DNA of 64,000 nucleotides, taken from positions 186,001-250,000 of the forward strand of contig JAJZZM010000013.1 of assembly GCA_021797555.1 (NCBI GenBank), read 5' to 3'. Position 1 is the stretch's first letter; every line of letters starts with the position of its first letter. Positions 44,245-53,473 of the stretch are shown one piece after another. This DNA comes from Thermoplasmata archaeon (lineage in GTDB: Archaea > Thermoplasmatota > Thermoplasmata > Thermoplasmatales > Thermoplasmataceae). The notes under the pieces are model-generated. The model was not told the origin of the DNA. It was given only the letters and a program-made list of their open reading frames with translations, and ran no database searches. Made by a program: the position numbers and the translations under genes.

Positions 44245-44616
44245 ATGATAAACATGACAAACGTAGTTAAAATAGCAAAAATGGATGAAGAAAAAAGAAA
44301 GGAAGAAATGTCAAAAGTATTTGGAAAGATTTTAAAGGAGAAAGAAGAAAAGCAATTAAAAGCATTGGAAGAAATGATAAAGGATATGAAGGAAGCAACA
44401 GATAATGAATATATAGACCTGTGCCTGACAAATCTTGGGATATCAGCATCATTGCCCGATGATCAGTTAAAGGCATTCGTGGCAATAAGAATGAAGGCAA
44501 ATTCAGAATTGCCTGATGATATAAAATCAAGGGATATGAAAATGATAAGCACAGCACTGGGAAAAGCACCAGAAAATGTAAAAACAAGAATTTCTGCTTT
44601 CATGCCTAAAAATTAA
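44245..44616 (+). CDS. Small helical acidic/basic protein, not recognised
   Basis: About 123 aa if started at ATG 44245 (MINMTNVVKIAK) or at 44254. A longer in-frame extension to 44155 is AT-rich and Tyr-rich and probably untranslated, as a TATA-like CTATATATAAT lies at about 44180. Residues 10-60 form charged helices that may be coiled; the C-terminus is MISTALGKAPENVKTRISAF. No known family. Confidence 0.55.
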   Translation: MINMTNVVKIAKMDEEKRKEEMSKVFGKILKEKEEKQLKALEEMIKDMKEATDNEYIDLCLTNLGISASLPDDQLKAFVAIRMKANSELPDDIKSRDMKMISTALGKAPENVKTRISAFMPKN

Positions 44617-44652
44617 ATTTAAAAACTAATATATTTTTTTATTATAAACTTT

Positions 44653-45372
44653 TTAATTTTTATTTGTGGCACATCTATCCATAAGTTTTCCAACAGTAAA
44701 TGATGCACTGTCAACGCTATTTTTCACGGGGAAGAGTTCCCACTCATTCTCTCCATGGGCAAGCAGGTTTCTAACATTCAATGCTAATCTGAATAGCAGG
44801 CTTGAATTTTTATCTAAAAATTTTTCTGCCCAGTGCAGTAATGAATTTTCAGAATTTGGGAACGGCTCACCGTTAACCTTTATGTCATAATAGCCTATTT
44901 TATTTAGTCTTATATACAATTTTAATCTCCTATAGTTGTAATTATTTAATATAATATCATTTTCGCCATACCTGGATATCACGATTTTTTCTCCAAGCCA
45001 TTTTGAATATGCACAGCGCAATCCCATTTCCAATAATAAATACATTTCCAGTGTTGCTATTTCATTAAATTTATTTAAATTTATTAATTCATATGTATCT
45101 TCCTGCAATTTTGTTAATTTTAATGTTAAATCATCCCTTTTTGCCCTGTTTCCCACTATAAACATCGGTAAATTTGCAAGGAAAAAACCCAGTATTTTTT
45201 TATTTGCATTATTAACATCGACATTGAATTTGCTTCTATTGAATGTTATTTCATTGCCACTATAATCTATAGAATCCATAATTTTACTTAAAATAAATCT
45301 ATCTGTTTTTTCAGGATATTGAAAAAAATCAAATATGGATTCAAGCAAATAATCCTTATATTCCTTTTCCAT
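44653..45372 (-). CDS. HEPN-like helical protein with RNLLAH motif
   Basis: 239 aa, mostly helical. The segment LNVRNLLAHGENE near 198-210 contains R-x4-H preceded and followed by the residues typical of HEPN ribonucleases (RN..H). The N-terminal two thirds contain a repeated LL/EM helix pattern (EMYLLLEMGLRCAYSKW). HEPN proteins are RNases or toxins in defence systems; the family is diverse, so this is a candidate only. No antitoxin gene adjoins it. Confidence 0.5.
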   Translation of the reverse strand: MEKEYKDYLLESIFDFFQYPEKTDRFILSKIMDSIDYSGNEITFNRSKFNVDVNNANKKILGFFLANLPMFIVGNRAKRDDLTLKLTKLQEDTYELINLNKFNEIATLEMYLLLEMGLRCAYSKWLGEKIVISRYGENDIILNNYNYRRLKLYIRLNKIGYYDIKVNGEPFPNSENSLLHWAEKFLDKNSSLLFRLALNVRNLLAHGENEWELFPVKNSVDSASFTVGKLMDRCATNKN

Positions 45373-45548
45373 TATACGAAATTGATAAATTGTATTAAAA
45401 ATTTTTTAACTTATTATGCTTTAATATTGTGGCAGGTTTTAAATTTAATATTAATTTATATATATCATTAACATTTATTAAAACTATATTTAATGCATAC
45501 TTTCATGTCCACGTATGGTAAAATCAATAAGAGTTTATACAATATTAT

Positions 45549-46097
45549 TCAGTAATGTTCGTCAATTATATAACATATCATATGTATTGCTGTTATGTGT
45601 ACTTCCTGTATAATAGATGTTTTATCTGAATCCGCAAGGAATAAATCATCACATATGCCTTTTAGCATTCCGCCATTTCCTCCTGACATGCCTAATGTAT
45701 GTGCCCCGATTTTTTTTGCCTCTTTCATTGCATTTATAACATTTTTAGAATTGCCTGATGTGCTTATTCCAACCACATAATCATTTTTATTGCATAATGC
45801 CTGAACCTGCCTTGAGAATATTTCATCATATGAATAGTCATTGCCTATTGCTGTTAGTGATGATGTATTTGTTGTCAATGCAATTGCGGGCAAAGGTTTT
45901 CTTTCTTTCATAAAATGGCCTGTAAGTTCCGCAACAAAATGCTGTGAATCTGCTGCAGATCCACCGTTTCCAAAAACTATTAATTTGCCATTGTTTTCGA
46001 ATGTGCTAACTATATCAGATGCAATTTTACCTATTTTTTTTATATCAATATTTTTTCTTGCATTTATGCCCTCGTTTATATAATTTTGATAATCCAT
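45549..46097 (-). CDS. gmhA: Phosphoheptose isomerase (SIS domain, GmhA-like)
   Basis: 182 aa. SIS domain with FGNGGSAADSQHFVAELTGHF (conserved GNGGSAxDAxHxAxE pattern) and VVGISTSGNSKNVINAMKEAK, IGAHTLGMSGGNGG. It converts sedoheptulose-7-phosphate to glycero-manno-heptose-7-phosphate. The conserved motif distinguishes it from other SIS proteins. The kinase that could take the next step is at 4,439-5,407. Confidence 0.88.
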   Translation of the reverse strand: MDYQNYINEGINARKNIDIKKIGKIASDIVSTFENNGKLIVFGNGGSAADSQHFVAELTGHFMKERKPLPAIALTTNTSSLTAIGNDYSYDEIFSRQVQALCNKNDYVVGISTSGNSKNVINAMKEAKKIGAHTLGMSGGNGGMLKGICDDLFLADSDKTSIIQEVHITAIHMICYIIDEHY

Positions 46098-46186
46098 ATA
46101 AGATTATATGTAATTAAATAATAAATTTATTCATAAATTTATTTATCAAAAAGGAAAAATTTAATTGTACAAAACAATGTACCTTT

Positions 46187-46750
46187 ATGACATATTTACT
46201 TTTCCCAAAAAATATCCGTTTATCAAACAATGTAAATTTGAGTATTCCTAAGGAAAAAGCAAAAGACGAAGAATCATTCTCATTACTTATACCAGAGAAT
46301 AAGACAGATGCAATAGTAAATTACTTAAAAAACCATGCAGGTTTTAAAAATGCAATACCAAGTTTTGATAAGGGTGAAGAATACGGCATATCAAAAATAA
46401 TTAAGGCCCCATGGGAACTTCATTTAAGAATTTACAGTTCATCATATTTTCCAGATTTTTCAAAAATATATGCACATGTTGAAATAGCAAGAAAATATGT
46501 AGAGCATTTAAATTTTAAATATGTACAGCCAGTTGTATATGAGCCATTTAAATTTTATAAGGATGTATTCTCAGAACTTATCATAGCTTACGAATCAAAG
46601 CATATTGTAGAACATGTAAATGAAAATTACTGGTTCAGGGTTCTGAATCCTGCAAAACTTACTCCTGTATCGGCACTATCGATTATGGAGTATACAGCCT
46701 CCTCAATATCATCAAAAATCAAGGGTTATTTTGGCAATACAAAACGTTAA
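46187..46750 (+). CDS. Conserved-looking protein of unknown function
   Basis: 187 aa with good coding character and mixed alpha/beta pattern; notable block APWELHLRIYSSSYFPDFSKIYAHVEIARKY (in part). No catalytic motif or membrane segment is obvious. A TTGTACAA-like inverted repeat (GTAC at 46168 and 46180) lies just upstream. No family recognised. Confidence 0.55.
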   Translation: MTYLLFPKNIRLSNNVNLSIPKEKAKDEESFSLLIPENKTDAIVNYLKNHAGFKNAIPSFDKGEEYGISKIIKAPWELHLRIYSSSYFPDFSKIYAHVEIARKYVEHLNFKYVQPVVYEPFKFYKDVFSELIIAYESKHIVEHVNENYWFRVLNPAKLTPVSALSIMEYTASSISSKIKGYFGNTKR

Positions 46751-46868
46751 TTGTATATTTAATTTTATTATAATTTATATTTATAATATTTAATGCTTTT
46801 TTATGGTGCATTTTTTGCACTTTTAGTAATAATATTATTGTATATTGCAATTAATGCATAGTGGTATT

Positions 46869-47207
46869 ATGGATGCAAAACAGAAATTAAATGAAGTAAA
46901 TAAAATAATAAAAGAGGTCGGCAATGACGATTCAAAATTCCAGTCATCATTCATGACATTTATGGGAAGCGCAATGTCAGGTGGATCACTGGATGAGAAA
47001 ACAAAGGGATTGATAGCAGTGTCATTGAGTATAGCTTCAAGGTGTGAATGGTGCATATCATACCATGTCAATGCTGCATTAAGGGCAGGTGCCACAAGAG
47101 AAGAATTAATGGAAGTAGGCTATGTAACAGTTTTGATGTATGGTTCACAGGCATTGATGGAACTAAATAATTTGGTGGATGCAATAAATCAGTTTAAACC
47201 AGAATGA
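46869..47207 (+). CDS. Carboxymuconolactone decarboxylase/AhpD-like protein
   Basis: 112 aa from ATG 46869 (MDAKQKLNEVNK); an in-frame start at 46845 exists, but the TATA-like TGTATATTG at about 46835 fits a leaderless 46869. Peroxidase motif CEWCISYH (CxxC-xxxH) near 57-64 is diagnostic for AhpD-like enzymes, which reduce peroxides via a thiol cycle. GSAMSGGSLDEKTKGLIAVSL is the conserved first helix pair. Confidence 0.85.
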   Translation: MDAKQKLNEVNKIIKEVGNDDSKFQSSFMTFMGSAMSGGSLDEKTKGLIAVSLSIASRCEWCISYHVNAALRAGATREELMEVGYVTVLMYGSQALMELNNLVDAINQFKPE

Positions 47208-47338
47208 ATCAAAATAATAATATTTTAAATTAATTTTTTATACTAAACAAAAAATTTATAAACACATTATATTATATTATATTATGACATTGTGTGACAT
47301 AAATATATGCTACTCAATGGGGTGATCAAATAAAAAAA

Positions 47339-47638
47339 ATTGACCGGATAGAAGAATTTAAATTTTGTCTGTATATAGGAGTTTTTCTTTTCCTTTTTTC
47401 AGCTCTATTATTCCTGTATTCACTGTTCTTTGCTACTCTGCTGTCCATTATTTATGTAGCTTTCTTTATTCTAATTGCAGGCATATCATTAATTATAATG
47501 TCGGCATACTTTTCAAATGGTTTTGATGTATATTCAGTGAATAGGGTCAAGGAGGATATATTAAAAAATAAAATAATAATGGCTATATTATCTATCATGG
47601 CCACATTATTTGTTATACCATTTATCTTTATAATTTAA
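47339..47638 (+). CDS. Small membrane protein without a normal start codon
   Basis: The frame is open from a TAA at 47300 to the stop at 47636 but has no ATG, GTG or TTG before the first membrane segment. It reads IDRIEEFKFCLYIGVFLFLF and on to ...SIMATLFVIPFIFII, about 99 aa with 3-4 hydrophobic helices. A strong ribosome site GGGGTGATC (47319-47327) is 11 bases ahead of ATT 47339. An overlapping 8-codon ORF (ATG 47307 to TAA at 47331) ends in an A8 run. Non-AUG start, -1 frameshift or a recent mutation are the choices. Confidence 0.5.
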   Translation: MDRIEEFKFCLYIGVFLFLFSALLFLYSLFFATLLSIIYVAFFILIAGISLIIMSAYFSNGFDVYSVNRVKEDILKNKIIMAILSIMATLFVIPFIFII

Positions 47639-47852
47639 ATTTTTATTTATTTCTGGCTTATATTTTTCTATCCTTATCAATATAAAATAAACATTAAAAT
47701 AACAATTTTCGCTATAACACAAAGCGCATTATATACTCACTGCCAATATTTTCTATATGTAAATCCTGTTATCACTGACTACATATGATGCATATGGATT
47801 TTTGGGAAAAATTGTTAAAAAGCCTCTTGCATTAAATTTTAATTTTCATTAA

Positions 47853-48096
47853 TATAACCTGCCTGTAAGAATATTATCTGAAATGGATTTAGATGAAGTT
47901 TCGGCCAAAAATGTAAGGGCAATATATACAAGAAAAAACCATGGATATTTATGATTTATATTATTTAATTTCTATTAAAAAGGTAAATTTTGATCCTGAT
48001 TTAATCAATAAAAAACTTAATTTTTATAATATAAAATTTGATAAAAATGAATTTATCATGAAAATTCTAAAATATAGTTATGGAATATGTACCTGA
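47853..48096 (+). pseudogene. Broken AbiEii-type nucleotidyltransferase toxin fragment
   Basis: Frame 47853-47952 reads YNLPVRILSEMDLDEVSAKN then VRAIYTRKN, and a shifted frame from 47941 reads MDIYDLYYLISIKKVNFDPDLINKKLNF. In AbiEii/AbiGii proteins a conserved AEKxRAIxTRxxxRDxYDLyfLL block spans exactly this junction. Both ends of the gene are missing and the frame shifts inside the motif, so it is inactive. The remainder of 47,639-48,175 shows no other gene. Confidence 0.6.
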
Positions 48097-48175
48097 TATA
48101 AATGATATAATTAAAATTAGATTACTATGGATTAATGGTCAAATATAATATTTATTTATATAATTATAATAAAAT

Positions 48176-49438
48176 TTATATTGCATTTTCCTCTAGCACG
48201 GCTGTTGGGTGGTCCCTGGGCAGCAATGATGTGACAAGGATTGATATTAATGCAGGTACCATCATTATTGAGACAATGCCAAGTGTCCAGTCGCCTGTAA
48301 CGGAAACAATAGATAATATCAAGGTTGGGAATATTATGTTTCCAAGCCATTCAAAGCCATATGCAAATGTACTTGCTGATGCCCTTACCCTTGTAGGATA
48401 CATTTCATTAACGTAGAAAGGCCATGCTGCATACTGTGATAATAAGAATAATGTAAACAGTATATTGAAAACCAAAACATATATTCCCGTTGCAAGTATT
48501 ATGCCAAACATTGATATGAAGGTTAAAGACATAAATATTAGAACAATATTCCTCCTTCCAATTTTATTTCCGGAAAATGCAACTATTGTATATCCTACTG
48601 CGGATATGCCAAAAGAAATAAACTCATATGTCAATGTATCAATAAATGAAATGTGTTTTACCTCCAAATAATATATTGGTAGCGATACTAGCAATATCGT
48701 TGATGTGCCAGTTAAAATAGCTGTATATATTGCAATTAAAATGCTTTTTCTTCTTAAGTCCGTATCAAATAACTGTTTATACGATGCTTTCTTTAATTCC
48801 TTTGTATTAATTTTATACTCCGTTTTTATTTCCTTCTGATTTTCTTTTAATTCCTCCCTGGCCTTTTCCATATCTTTGAATCTGTCCGTTTCAGGCAAAC
48901 CCTTTCTAAGATATAATAATGAAAGTGCAGGCAAAAGCCCGATAAAAAATACATATGGTAGGTATGTTGAATGCAGTGTAAACATATATACTGTAAAGGC
49001 ACCCAGTGTCTGGCCTAATGGAAAGCCCAGGGAAACAATAAGCATCTGCCTTCCACGTTTTAAATGCGGTGCGGTTTCGGCTGTCAGTGTAAATCCCAAT
49101 GGTTCATCAGGTCCAGTGCCAATAGAAACAACGCTCCTTGAGAAAGTAAAATCTAAAACAGAAACAGACAATGCTGAAAAAAATGAACCTATTGAATATA
49201 TTAAAATTGTTACCATAAATAATATTTTTCTGCCATATTTATCAGCCAAAGGCCCGAATGTGAATGCTGCCAGTGCCGATATTGCAAAGGATGTATCATC
49301 AATAATATTTATATCGTTTAAATTAAAATGGAACAGTGCCATTAAACCTGGTATGCTTGCTAAAAACAATTCAAAATCAAAGGCAAATAATGTTACCCCT
49401 ATAACCGAAGCAATAGTAAATTTCCAGTATCTTTGCAT
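48176..49438 (-). CDS. MFS transporter, sugar-porter type
   Basis: 420 aa, twelve segments. Motif A is FGPLADKYGRKILF near 60-73, the equivalent second-half loop is SGNKIGRRNIVLIF, and the central loop is a charged helix (KDMEKAREELKENQKEIKTEY). Resembles metabolite:H+ symporters. The last exon-like end is close to the decayed AbiEii gene. Substrate unknown. Confidence 0.75.
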   Translation of the reverse strand: MQRYWKFTIASVIGVTLFAFDFELFLASIPGLMALFHFNLNDINIIDDTSFAISALAAFTFGPLADKYGRKILFMVTILIYSIGSFFSALSVSVLDFTFSRSVVSIGTGPDEPLGFTLTAETAPHLKRGRQMLIVSLGFPLGQTLGAFTVYMFTLHSTYLPYVFFIGLLPALSLLYLRKGLPETDRFKDMEKAREELKENQKEIKTEYKINTKELKKASYKQLFDTDLRRKSILIAIYTAILTGTSTILLVSLPIYYLEVKHISFIDTLTYEFISFGISAVGYTIVAFSGNKIGRRNIVLIFMSLTFISMFGIILATGIYVLVFNILFTLFLLSQYAAWPFYVNEMYPTRVRASASTFAYGFEWLGNIIFPTLILSIVSVTGDWTLGIVSIMMVPALISILVTSLLPRDHPTAVLEENAI

Positions 49439-49603
49439 GCACGGTTTATACCAATGATATATTTTAATTTATACTATCAGGCAACTATACTCTGTATAGT
49501 TAAATATTATAATAACCATTTATACTTTTAATATATTATGTTATTGTTTATCAATGCAAATAAGTTTTAAATTTTTTTATATATTTCTTAAATATTATTA
49601 CTT

Positions 49604-49692
49604 CTACAATTTTTTTGTTACCACTAAATCCCGTACAATTTTTAATGCCCATGCCGCACTTCCGGCTCCAATATAAACTATTTTTATTCCGA
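49604..49692 (-). pseudogene. N-terminal remnant of a glycoside hydrolase family 4 enzyme
   Basis: On the reverse strand the frame reads VGIKIVYIGAGSAAWALKI and then VRDLVVTKKL before a TAG at 49604. The block IVYIGAGSAAWALKIVRDL is the NAD-binding start of GH4 alpha-glucosidases/galactosidases (AglA type). Nothing of the remaining 400 residues is present, so this is a short relic. Confidence 0.6.
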
Positions 49693-50360
49693 CCACTTTT
49701 TACCACTAATGCTTTATTTCCTTAATTGTGCCTCCTATTTTTAATATTCCCTATCTGTTTAATTCCACATCGACTAAATAATATTGCTATTGTGCATGTA
49801 AATTACCTGAATAGCAATTATAATAGCATATATTGAGCGCAATATTGCATTAGTATTTATTATTCATGTTATTATACTCGTTATAGGATTTCCTGTATTG
49901 ATATATTAATTTTACGTTTAATGCAAAACTATAGGTATGGCAAATTACATTTCAAAATACGGCATAGAATATATATGATTTAATGAATATTATACAGGAT
50001 TGTCATTGAGTCTGCTTATATTGTCAATATCAGAGATAAATAATGAAATATTATTATATTATTTAAATTATTATAATAATAAAAGTTTGAATACAACGAT
50101 ATATAAGGTTAAATTAAACAACGGTGATGCTATTATCTCATCAACGTTAAGATTACATGTGATAAATACAGATGAAAAAGTATGATTCTGAGAATTATTG
50201 AAATTATAATTGCATGGGCAATTTGCCCTATATATTTCCTGCAACTGATAACATTTCTTTATATAACATTATTATAATTATACGATAGCGTTTAAATTAT
50301 GAAATGCATTATTTAATTCCGCTAATAAATAATTATATATTTTATAGTACATATTCATTT
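49693..50360. other. About 670-bp region with no recognised gene
   Basis: AT-rich and mostly low in coding signal. An open stretch at 50000-50185 starts at TTG and reads INNEILLYYLNYYNNKSLN... with an unknown relation, possibly another relic. The sequence 50304-50360 is open in frame with the next gene, but its Ile/Tyr-rich translation is likely leader. Confidence 0.4.
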
Positions 50361-51257
50361 ATGGCATTATGTCCAGTATGCAATATAAAATTCGATAATA
50401 ATGATTTTCTGTCACTTTCAGATCATTTTATAGACATGGCTAATTCCAGCGAACCGTTGCACGTGATGTGGTTAAACAGGAATATTACAAAAACAAGTGT
50501 TAATAAAGATAAGTTAATAATTTTATTCAAAGATTTCTATGATTTAAGGAATGCAGGAATAAAATCATGGATAATTGATAGATTTGTTAGAGAATATCGT
50601 GGTGAAAACCCTCACCCATTCATATTAAAAATGCAGGAATACAATAAGTATATAATGGAGGGGTATGCAGTTGAACATTACTTTTTCCTGAAGCAGTGGG
50701 TAAGGTCATGTTCTGCGGTAATATCAAAAACAGATTATATATATATACAGAGGTATGAACTGGAGAATATGACTACCGAATACTTCGGTAATAACAAAAA
50801 AGCACACATAGAACTTTTGCTCGAAATGGCAGAGTCATATGGAATAAGCAGGAATAAAATAATGAAAACAGTCCCATTAAAGAATACTGAGGATGCAATA
50901 AAACGCTGGAGGGAACTTGCAGAGAAAGGGCAATGGATCGAAACAATGGCTGCAATGCATTCCCTTGAACTTATTGCAAACCGGGTTTTAAGACCCTATG
51001 GCGCAATATATGATTATTTTAACTATGACGCTTTTAATAATAAAAATGTGCCAGAAAGTGTAAGGGAGTTTTTAATGGAAGGCTATAAAAGTGATGATGC
51101 ACATTCATTTGGGGCATTGGACCTTATAGAAAAATATAGCAATAAGTACAATGTTGAGGATATGCAGGATGCTTATCTGTCATCAACATATGTTTTTTAT
51201 AAATATCTTGAAGCAAGAATAGAAAGGGGCGAGATGATTGAAAACAAACAATACTGA
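50361..51257 (+). CDS. Zinc-finger plus TenA/PqqC-like helical protein
   Basis: 298 aa from ATG 50361 (MALCPVCNIKF); an in-frame start 19 codons earlier adds only a hydrophobic leader. Residues 4-28 hold CPVC...SDHFIDMA, a C2H2-like zinc finger. From 60 onward it is helical with a heme-oxygenase-like arrangement: YAVEHYFFLKQWVRS, HIELLLEMAESYGISR and MHSLELIANRVLRPYGA. TenA/PqqC and iron-containing redox enzymes share this shape. It overlaps the Ta0938 gene by 20 bp, so the pair is an operon; function unknown. Confidence 0.6.
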   Translation: MALCPVCNIKFDNNDFLSLSDHFIDMANSSEPLHVMWLNRNITKTSVNKDKLIILFKDFYDLRNAGIKSWIIDRFVREYRGENPHPFILKMQEYNKYIMEGYAVEHYFFLKQWVRSCSAVISKTDYIYIQRYELENMTTEYFGNNKKAHIELLLEMAESYGISRNKIMKTVPLKNTEDAIKRWRELAEKGQWIETMAAMHSLELIANRVLRPYGAIYDYFNYDAFNNKNVPESVREFLMEGYKSDDAHSFGALDLIEKYSNKYNVEDMQDAYLSSTYVFYKYLEARIERGEMIENKQY

Positions 51258-51531
51258 GGGATGTGCCCTGTGCAATGCAACATGGGGTGAATATTACAGG
51301 GAGATAGAGGGAGAAAAGATGTTTTTCTGTTGCAATATATGCGCAGATATACTTGAAAATATGGTTAAAACCGTTAAAAAAGAAACAGGCTGGAATAAAA
51401 TAGACTACATAGAATTAAATGGTAATTACAGCAAAGGTAGGACATGCACAGCAAAATCAGTTAATGATGAGTTTAAATATTATTACAGGACTTACAGCGA
51501 TGGCAAATTAATGGAATTTAAAAAGTTATAA
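51238..51531 (+). CDS. Ta0938-family zinc-binding protein (TTG start)
   Basis: 97 aa. CALCNATWGEYYREIEGEKM then FFCCNICADILENM carries two CxxC-like pairs that would bind zinc; this matches the Ta0938 family, a fold described from Thermoplasma. TTG at 51238 is the only usable start near the first Cys pair. It is translationally coupled to the upstream helical protein. Limited to Thermoplasmatales as far as I know. Confidence 0.65.
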   Translation: MKTNNTEGCALCNATWGEYYREIEGEKMFFCCNICADILENMVKTVKKETGWNKIDYIELNGNYSKGRTCTAKSVNDEFKYYYRTYSDGKLMEFKKL

Positions 51532-51541
51532 ATAAATCATT

Positions 51542-52096
51542 TCATTGATAAACAACAAGATATGCCATTAAGCTTATAATTGCGACCTGCAAAACCATCT
51601 GGACAGTTGCGGTTTTGGCAATCAGCATTAATGAATTGCCATTGCTGCTTTCATTTGCATTATTATTTTTGAATCCACTATAAATTTTATATGATGCAGG
51701 CACAATAATTAAAAATGTTAATAGAACCAATATAATGGAAATAATAATAATTAGTATAAATATATAATTTAATGTAAATATGTTTTCCCGCAATGATAGT
51801 ATAAATCCCAGTAGTGGCGTAAGAATTGATACTGTGGGCACAAAAAATAATGTCATTGGGATTAATTTAAATGCTATATCGGATTTTATATCGTTCTCCA
51901 TTCCAGAAAGCACTATTAAAAATATCAGGCCAAGAAATACATCAACTCCAGTCCATAGGGCACCTAAAAGTACATGTATATAATCAAGCACTAAAATTCC
52001 AGGAGTTGAGATAGCCATTATGAAAGCAATAAACGGCACCATAAACGAAATAATGCCTGTTCTCCTTTCATGGTAAACATTTCTATTTATATTCAA
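51542..52096 (-). CDS. Four/five-helix membrane protein, paralogue of the upstream gene
   Basis: 184 aa. Conserved block LDYIHVLLGALWTGVDVFLGLIF near residues 37-59, similar to LEYFHVVAGSMWTGMDLVLGLFF in the neighbour. The HV..G..WTG motif occurs in DUF2269/CopD-like membrane families, in which the His may bind haem or metal. Overlaps the upstream gene by 4 bp (ATGA type). Confidence 0.55.
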   Translation of the reverse strand: MNINRNVYHERRTGIISFMVPFIAFIMAISTPGILVLDYIHVLLGALWTGVDVFLGLIFLIVLSGMENDIKSDIAFKLIPMTLFFVPTVSILTPLLGFILSLRENIFTLNYIFILIIIISIILVLLTFLIIVPASYKIYSGFKNNNANESSNGNSLMLIAKTATVQMVLQVAIISLMAYLVVYQ

Positions 52097-52683
52097 AAAT
52101 TCACCCCCACTGCAAAATGTGCCATCATCAGTATTATTGCAATTTGAAATATCACCTGTATCAGAGATAGTCTAAGGTTAAACATCGTTAGCTTTACAAT
52201 CTTTTCCGTATTTTTGGCACCACTTATGATTTCCATATAGACCCTTAATTCATTAGGAAGAAATATGCCTATTCCCTCAATAAAAAGGATAAACGCAATA
52301 ACAAGTGCTACGATAATATATATTGATGAAAATGGTATTTTCATTGCTAGTGCTGTATAAATGCCTGCTGTGATTGTAACTGAGGATATTGCAGGCATAA
52401 AATACAGCATTGTTGGTGTTAGACGCATTGAAATTTTTGTCCTTTCAAAATTATTTAATCCTTTCATTACATACGAAAAAAATAATCCGAGGACAAGATC
52501 CATTCCAGTCCACATCGAACCTGCAACAACATGGAAATATTCAAGAAAATAAAAATTATGTATATATAATATCAATGCAAGTATTACCGGCGGAATTAAA
52601 ATCATTGGGAAGCCACGTATAAAAGAATTTTTCATGTTGAATCGATTATCAACCTCTATTGTAGGTACTTCATTTTTTAACAT
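52093..52683 (-). CDS. Membrane protein, paralogue of the downstream gene
   Basis: 196 aa, about five hydrophobic segments; a short polar N-terminus (EVPTIEVDNRFNMKN) precedes the first. It shares with the downstream gene the HVxxGxxWTG-D block and the overall helix spacing, so the pair arose by tandem duplication and may form a heterodimer. No functional data. Confidence 0.55.
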   Translation of the reverse strand: MLKNEVPTIEVDNRFNMKNSFIRGFPMILIPPVILALILYIHNFYFLEYFHVVAGSMWTGMDLVLGLFFSYVMKGLNNFERTKISMRLTPTMLYFMPAISSVTITAGIYTALAMKIPFSSIYIIVALVIAFILFIEGIGIFLPNELRVYMEIISGAKNTEKIVKLTMFNLRLSLIQVIFQIAIILMMAHFAVGVNF

Positions 52684-53065
52684 GAGGTTTGATAATATAC
52701 ATATATTTAAATTCTAAGTTTATTATATAAATACAAAATTTTAATATTATTAACATTATATTTTTTATTAGTAATATTATGATGCCATAAGTTTTATCAA
52801 ATGACCGTTTTCATTATATTCCTCAAATTGTTTTCCATTTTAATGTTATATATTATCAGGAGATATTTAAACAGGTTAAAAGAAATTATAGTACATATAA
52901 ATAAACAGGTGATGGAAAAGCCTCTTAAAATAAGTTAAAAAGTGGGTCTATTTAAATGGGGCAGTTCAATATAAAATAAATTATAAAATTTAACAATATA
53001 ATAAAAGATATTCAATTTAAAACAAAAATTTTATTAATTAAACATAATATAGCTTACGAAGTAAA
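52684..53065. other. 382-bp region without a gene
   Basis: AT-rich. A short ATG frame after AGGTG at 52907 (MEKPLKIS) stops after eight codons. Nothing else is convincing; promoters for the genes on both sides are expected here. Confidence 0.4.
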
Positions 53066-53473
53066 ATGGTTGATTTTTTTGATAACGATGAATATGACCG
53101 GTGGATGAAACACGCCGAAAGGACATTGGAATCAGCAATTAACGATTCATCATCAGGATTTTATAGCTGGGCATGCTTTAAGGCACAGCAGGCATCGGAA
53201 TATGCTGTAAAGGCATATCTACGTGGCATAGGTATGAATACCTTCGGCCATGCCGTTTCACTTCTATTGAAAAATGCAGGATTTAATAAAAATATCATAA
53301 ATACTGCCATGATTATTGATAAATATTATATACCAACAAGATACGCGGATGCATGGAGTGAGGGGGTACCGGATGATTATTATAACCAGAGCGATTCACA
53401 GAACGCAATAGAGGCTGCGGAATCAATATTAGAAGGGGTAAAATCAAAATGGAAATCATTGAAAAAAGAATGA
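53066..53473 (+). CDS. HEPN-domain protein (toxin of a HEPN/MNT pair)
   Basis: 135 aa. HEPN pattern: YDRWMKHAERTLESAIND, then YSWACFKAQQASEYAVKAYL and RGIGMNTFGHAVSLLL, with R-x...-H across the second helix. It overlaps the nucleotidyltransferase gene by 25 bp. In such type II/VII pairs the HEPN member is an RNase and the MNT partner neutralises it by adenylylation or complex formation. Confidence 0.85.
   Translation: MVDFFDNDEYDRWMKHAERTLESAINDSSSGFYSWACFKAQQASEYAVKAYLRGIGMNTFGHAVSLLLKNAGFNKNIINTAMIIDKYYIPTRYADAWSEGVPDDYYNQSDSQNAIEAAESILEGVKSKWKSLKKE

Noticed and set aside
50000-50185. 61-codon TTG-start ORF
   Set aside because: No ribosome site, no family pattern; could be a relic but is not supportable as a gene.
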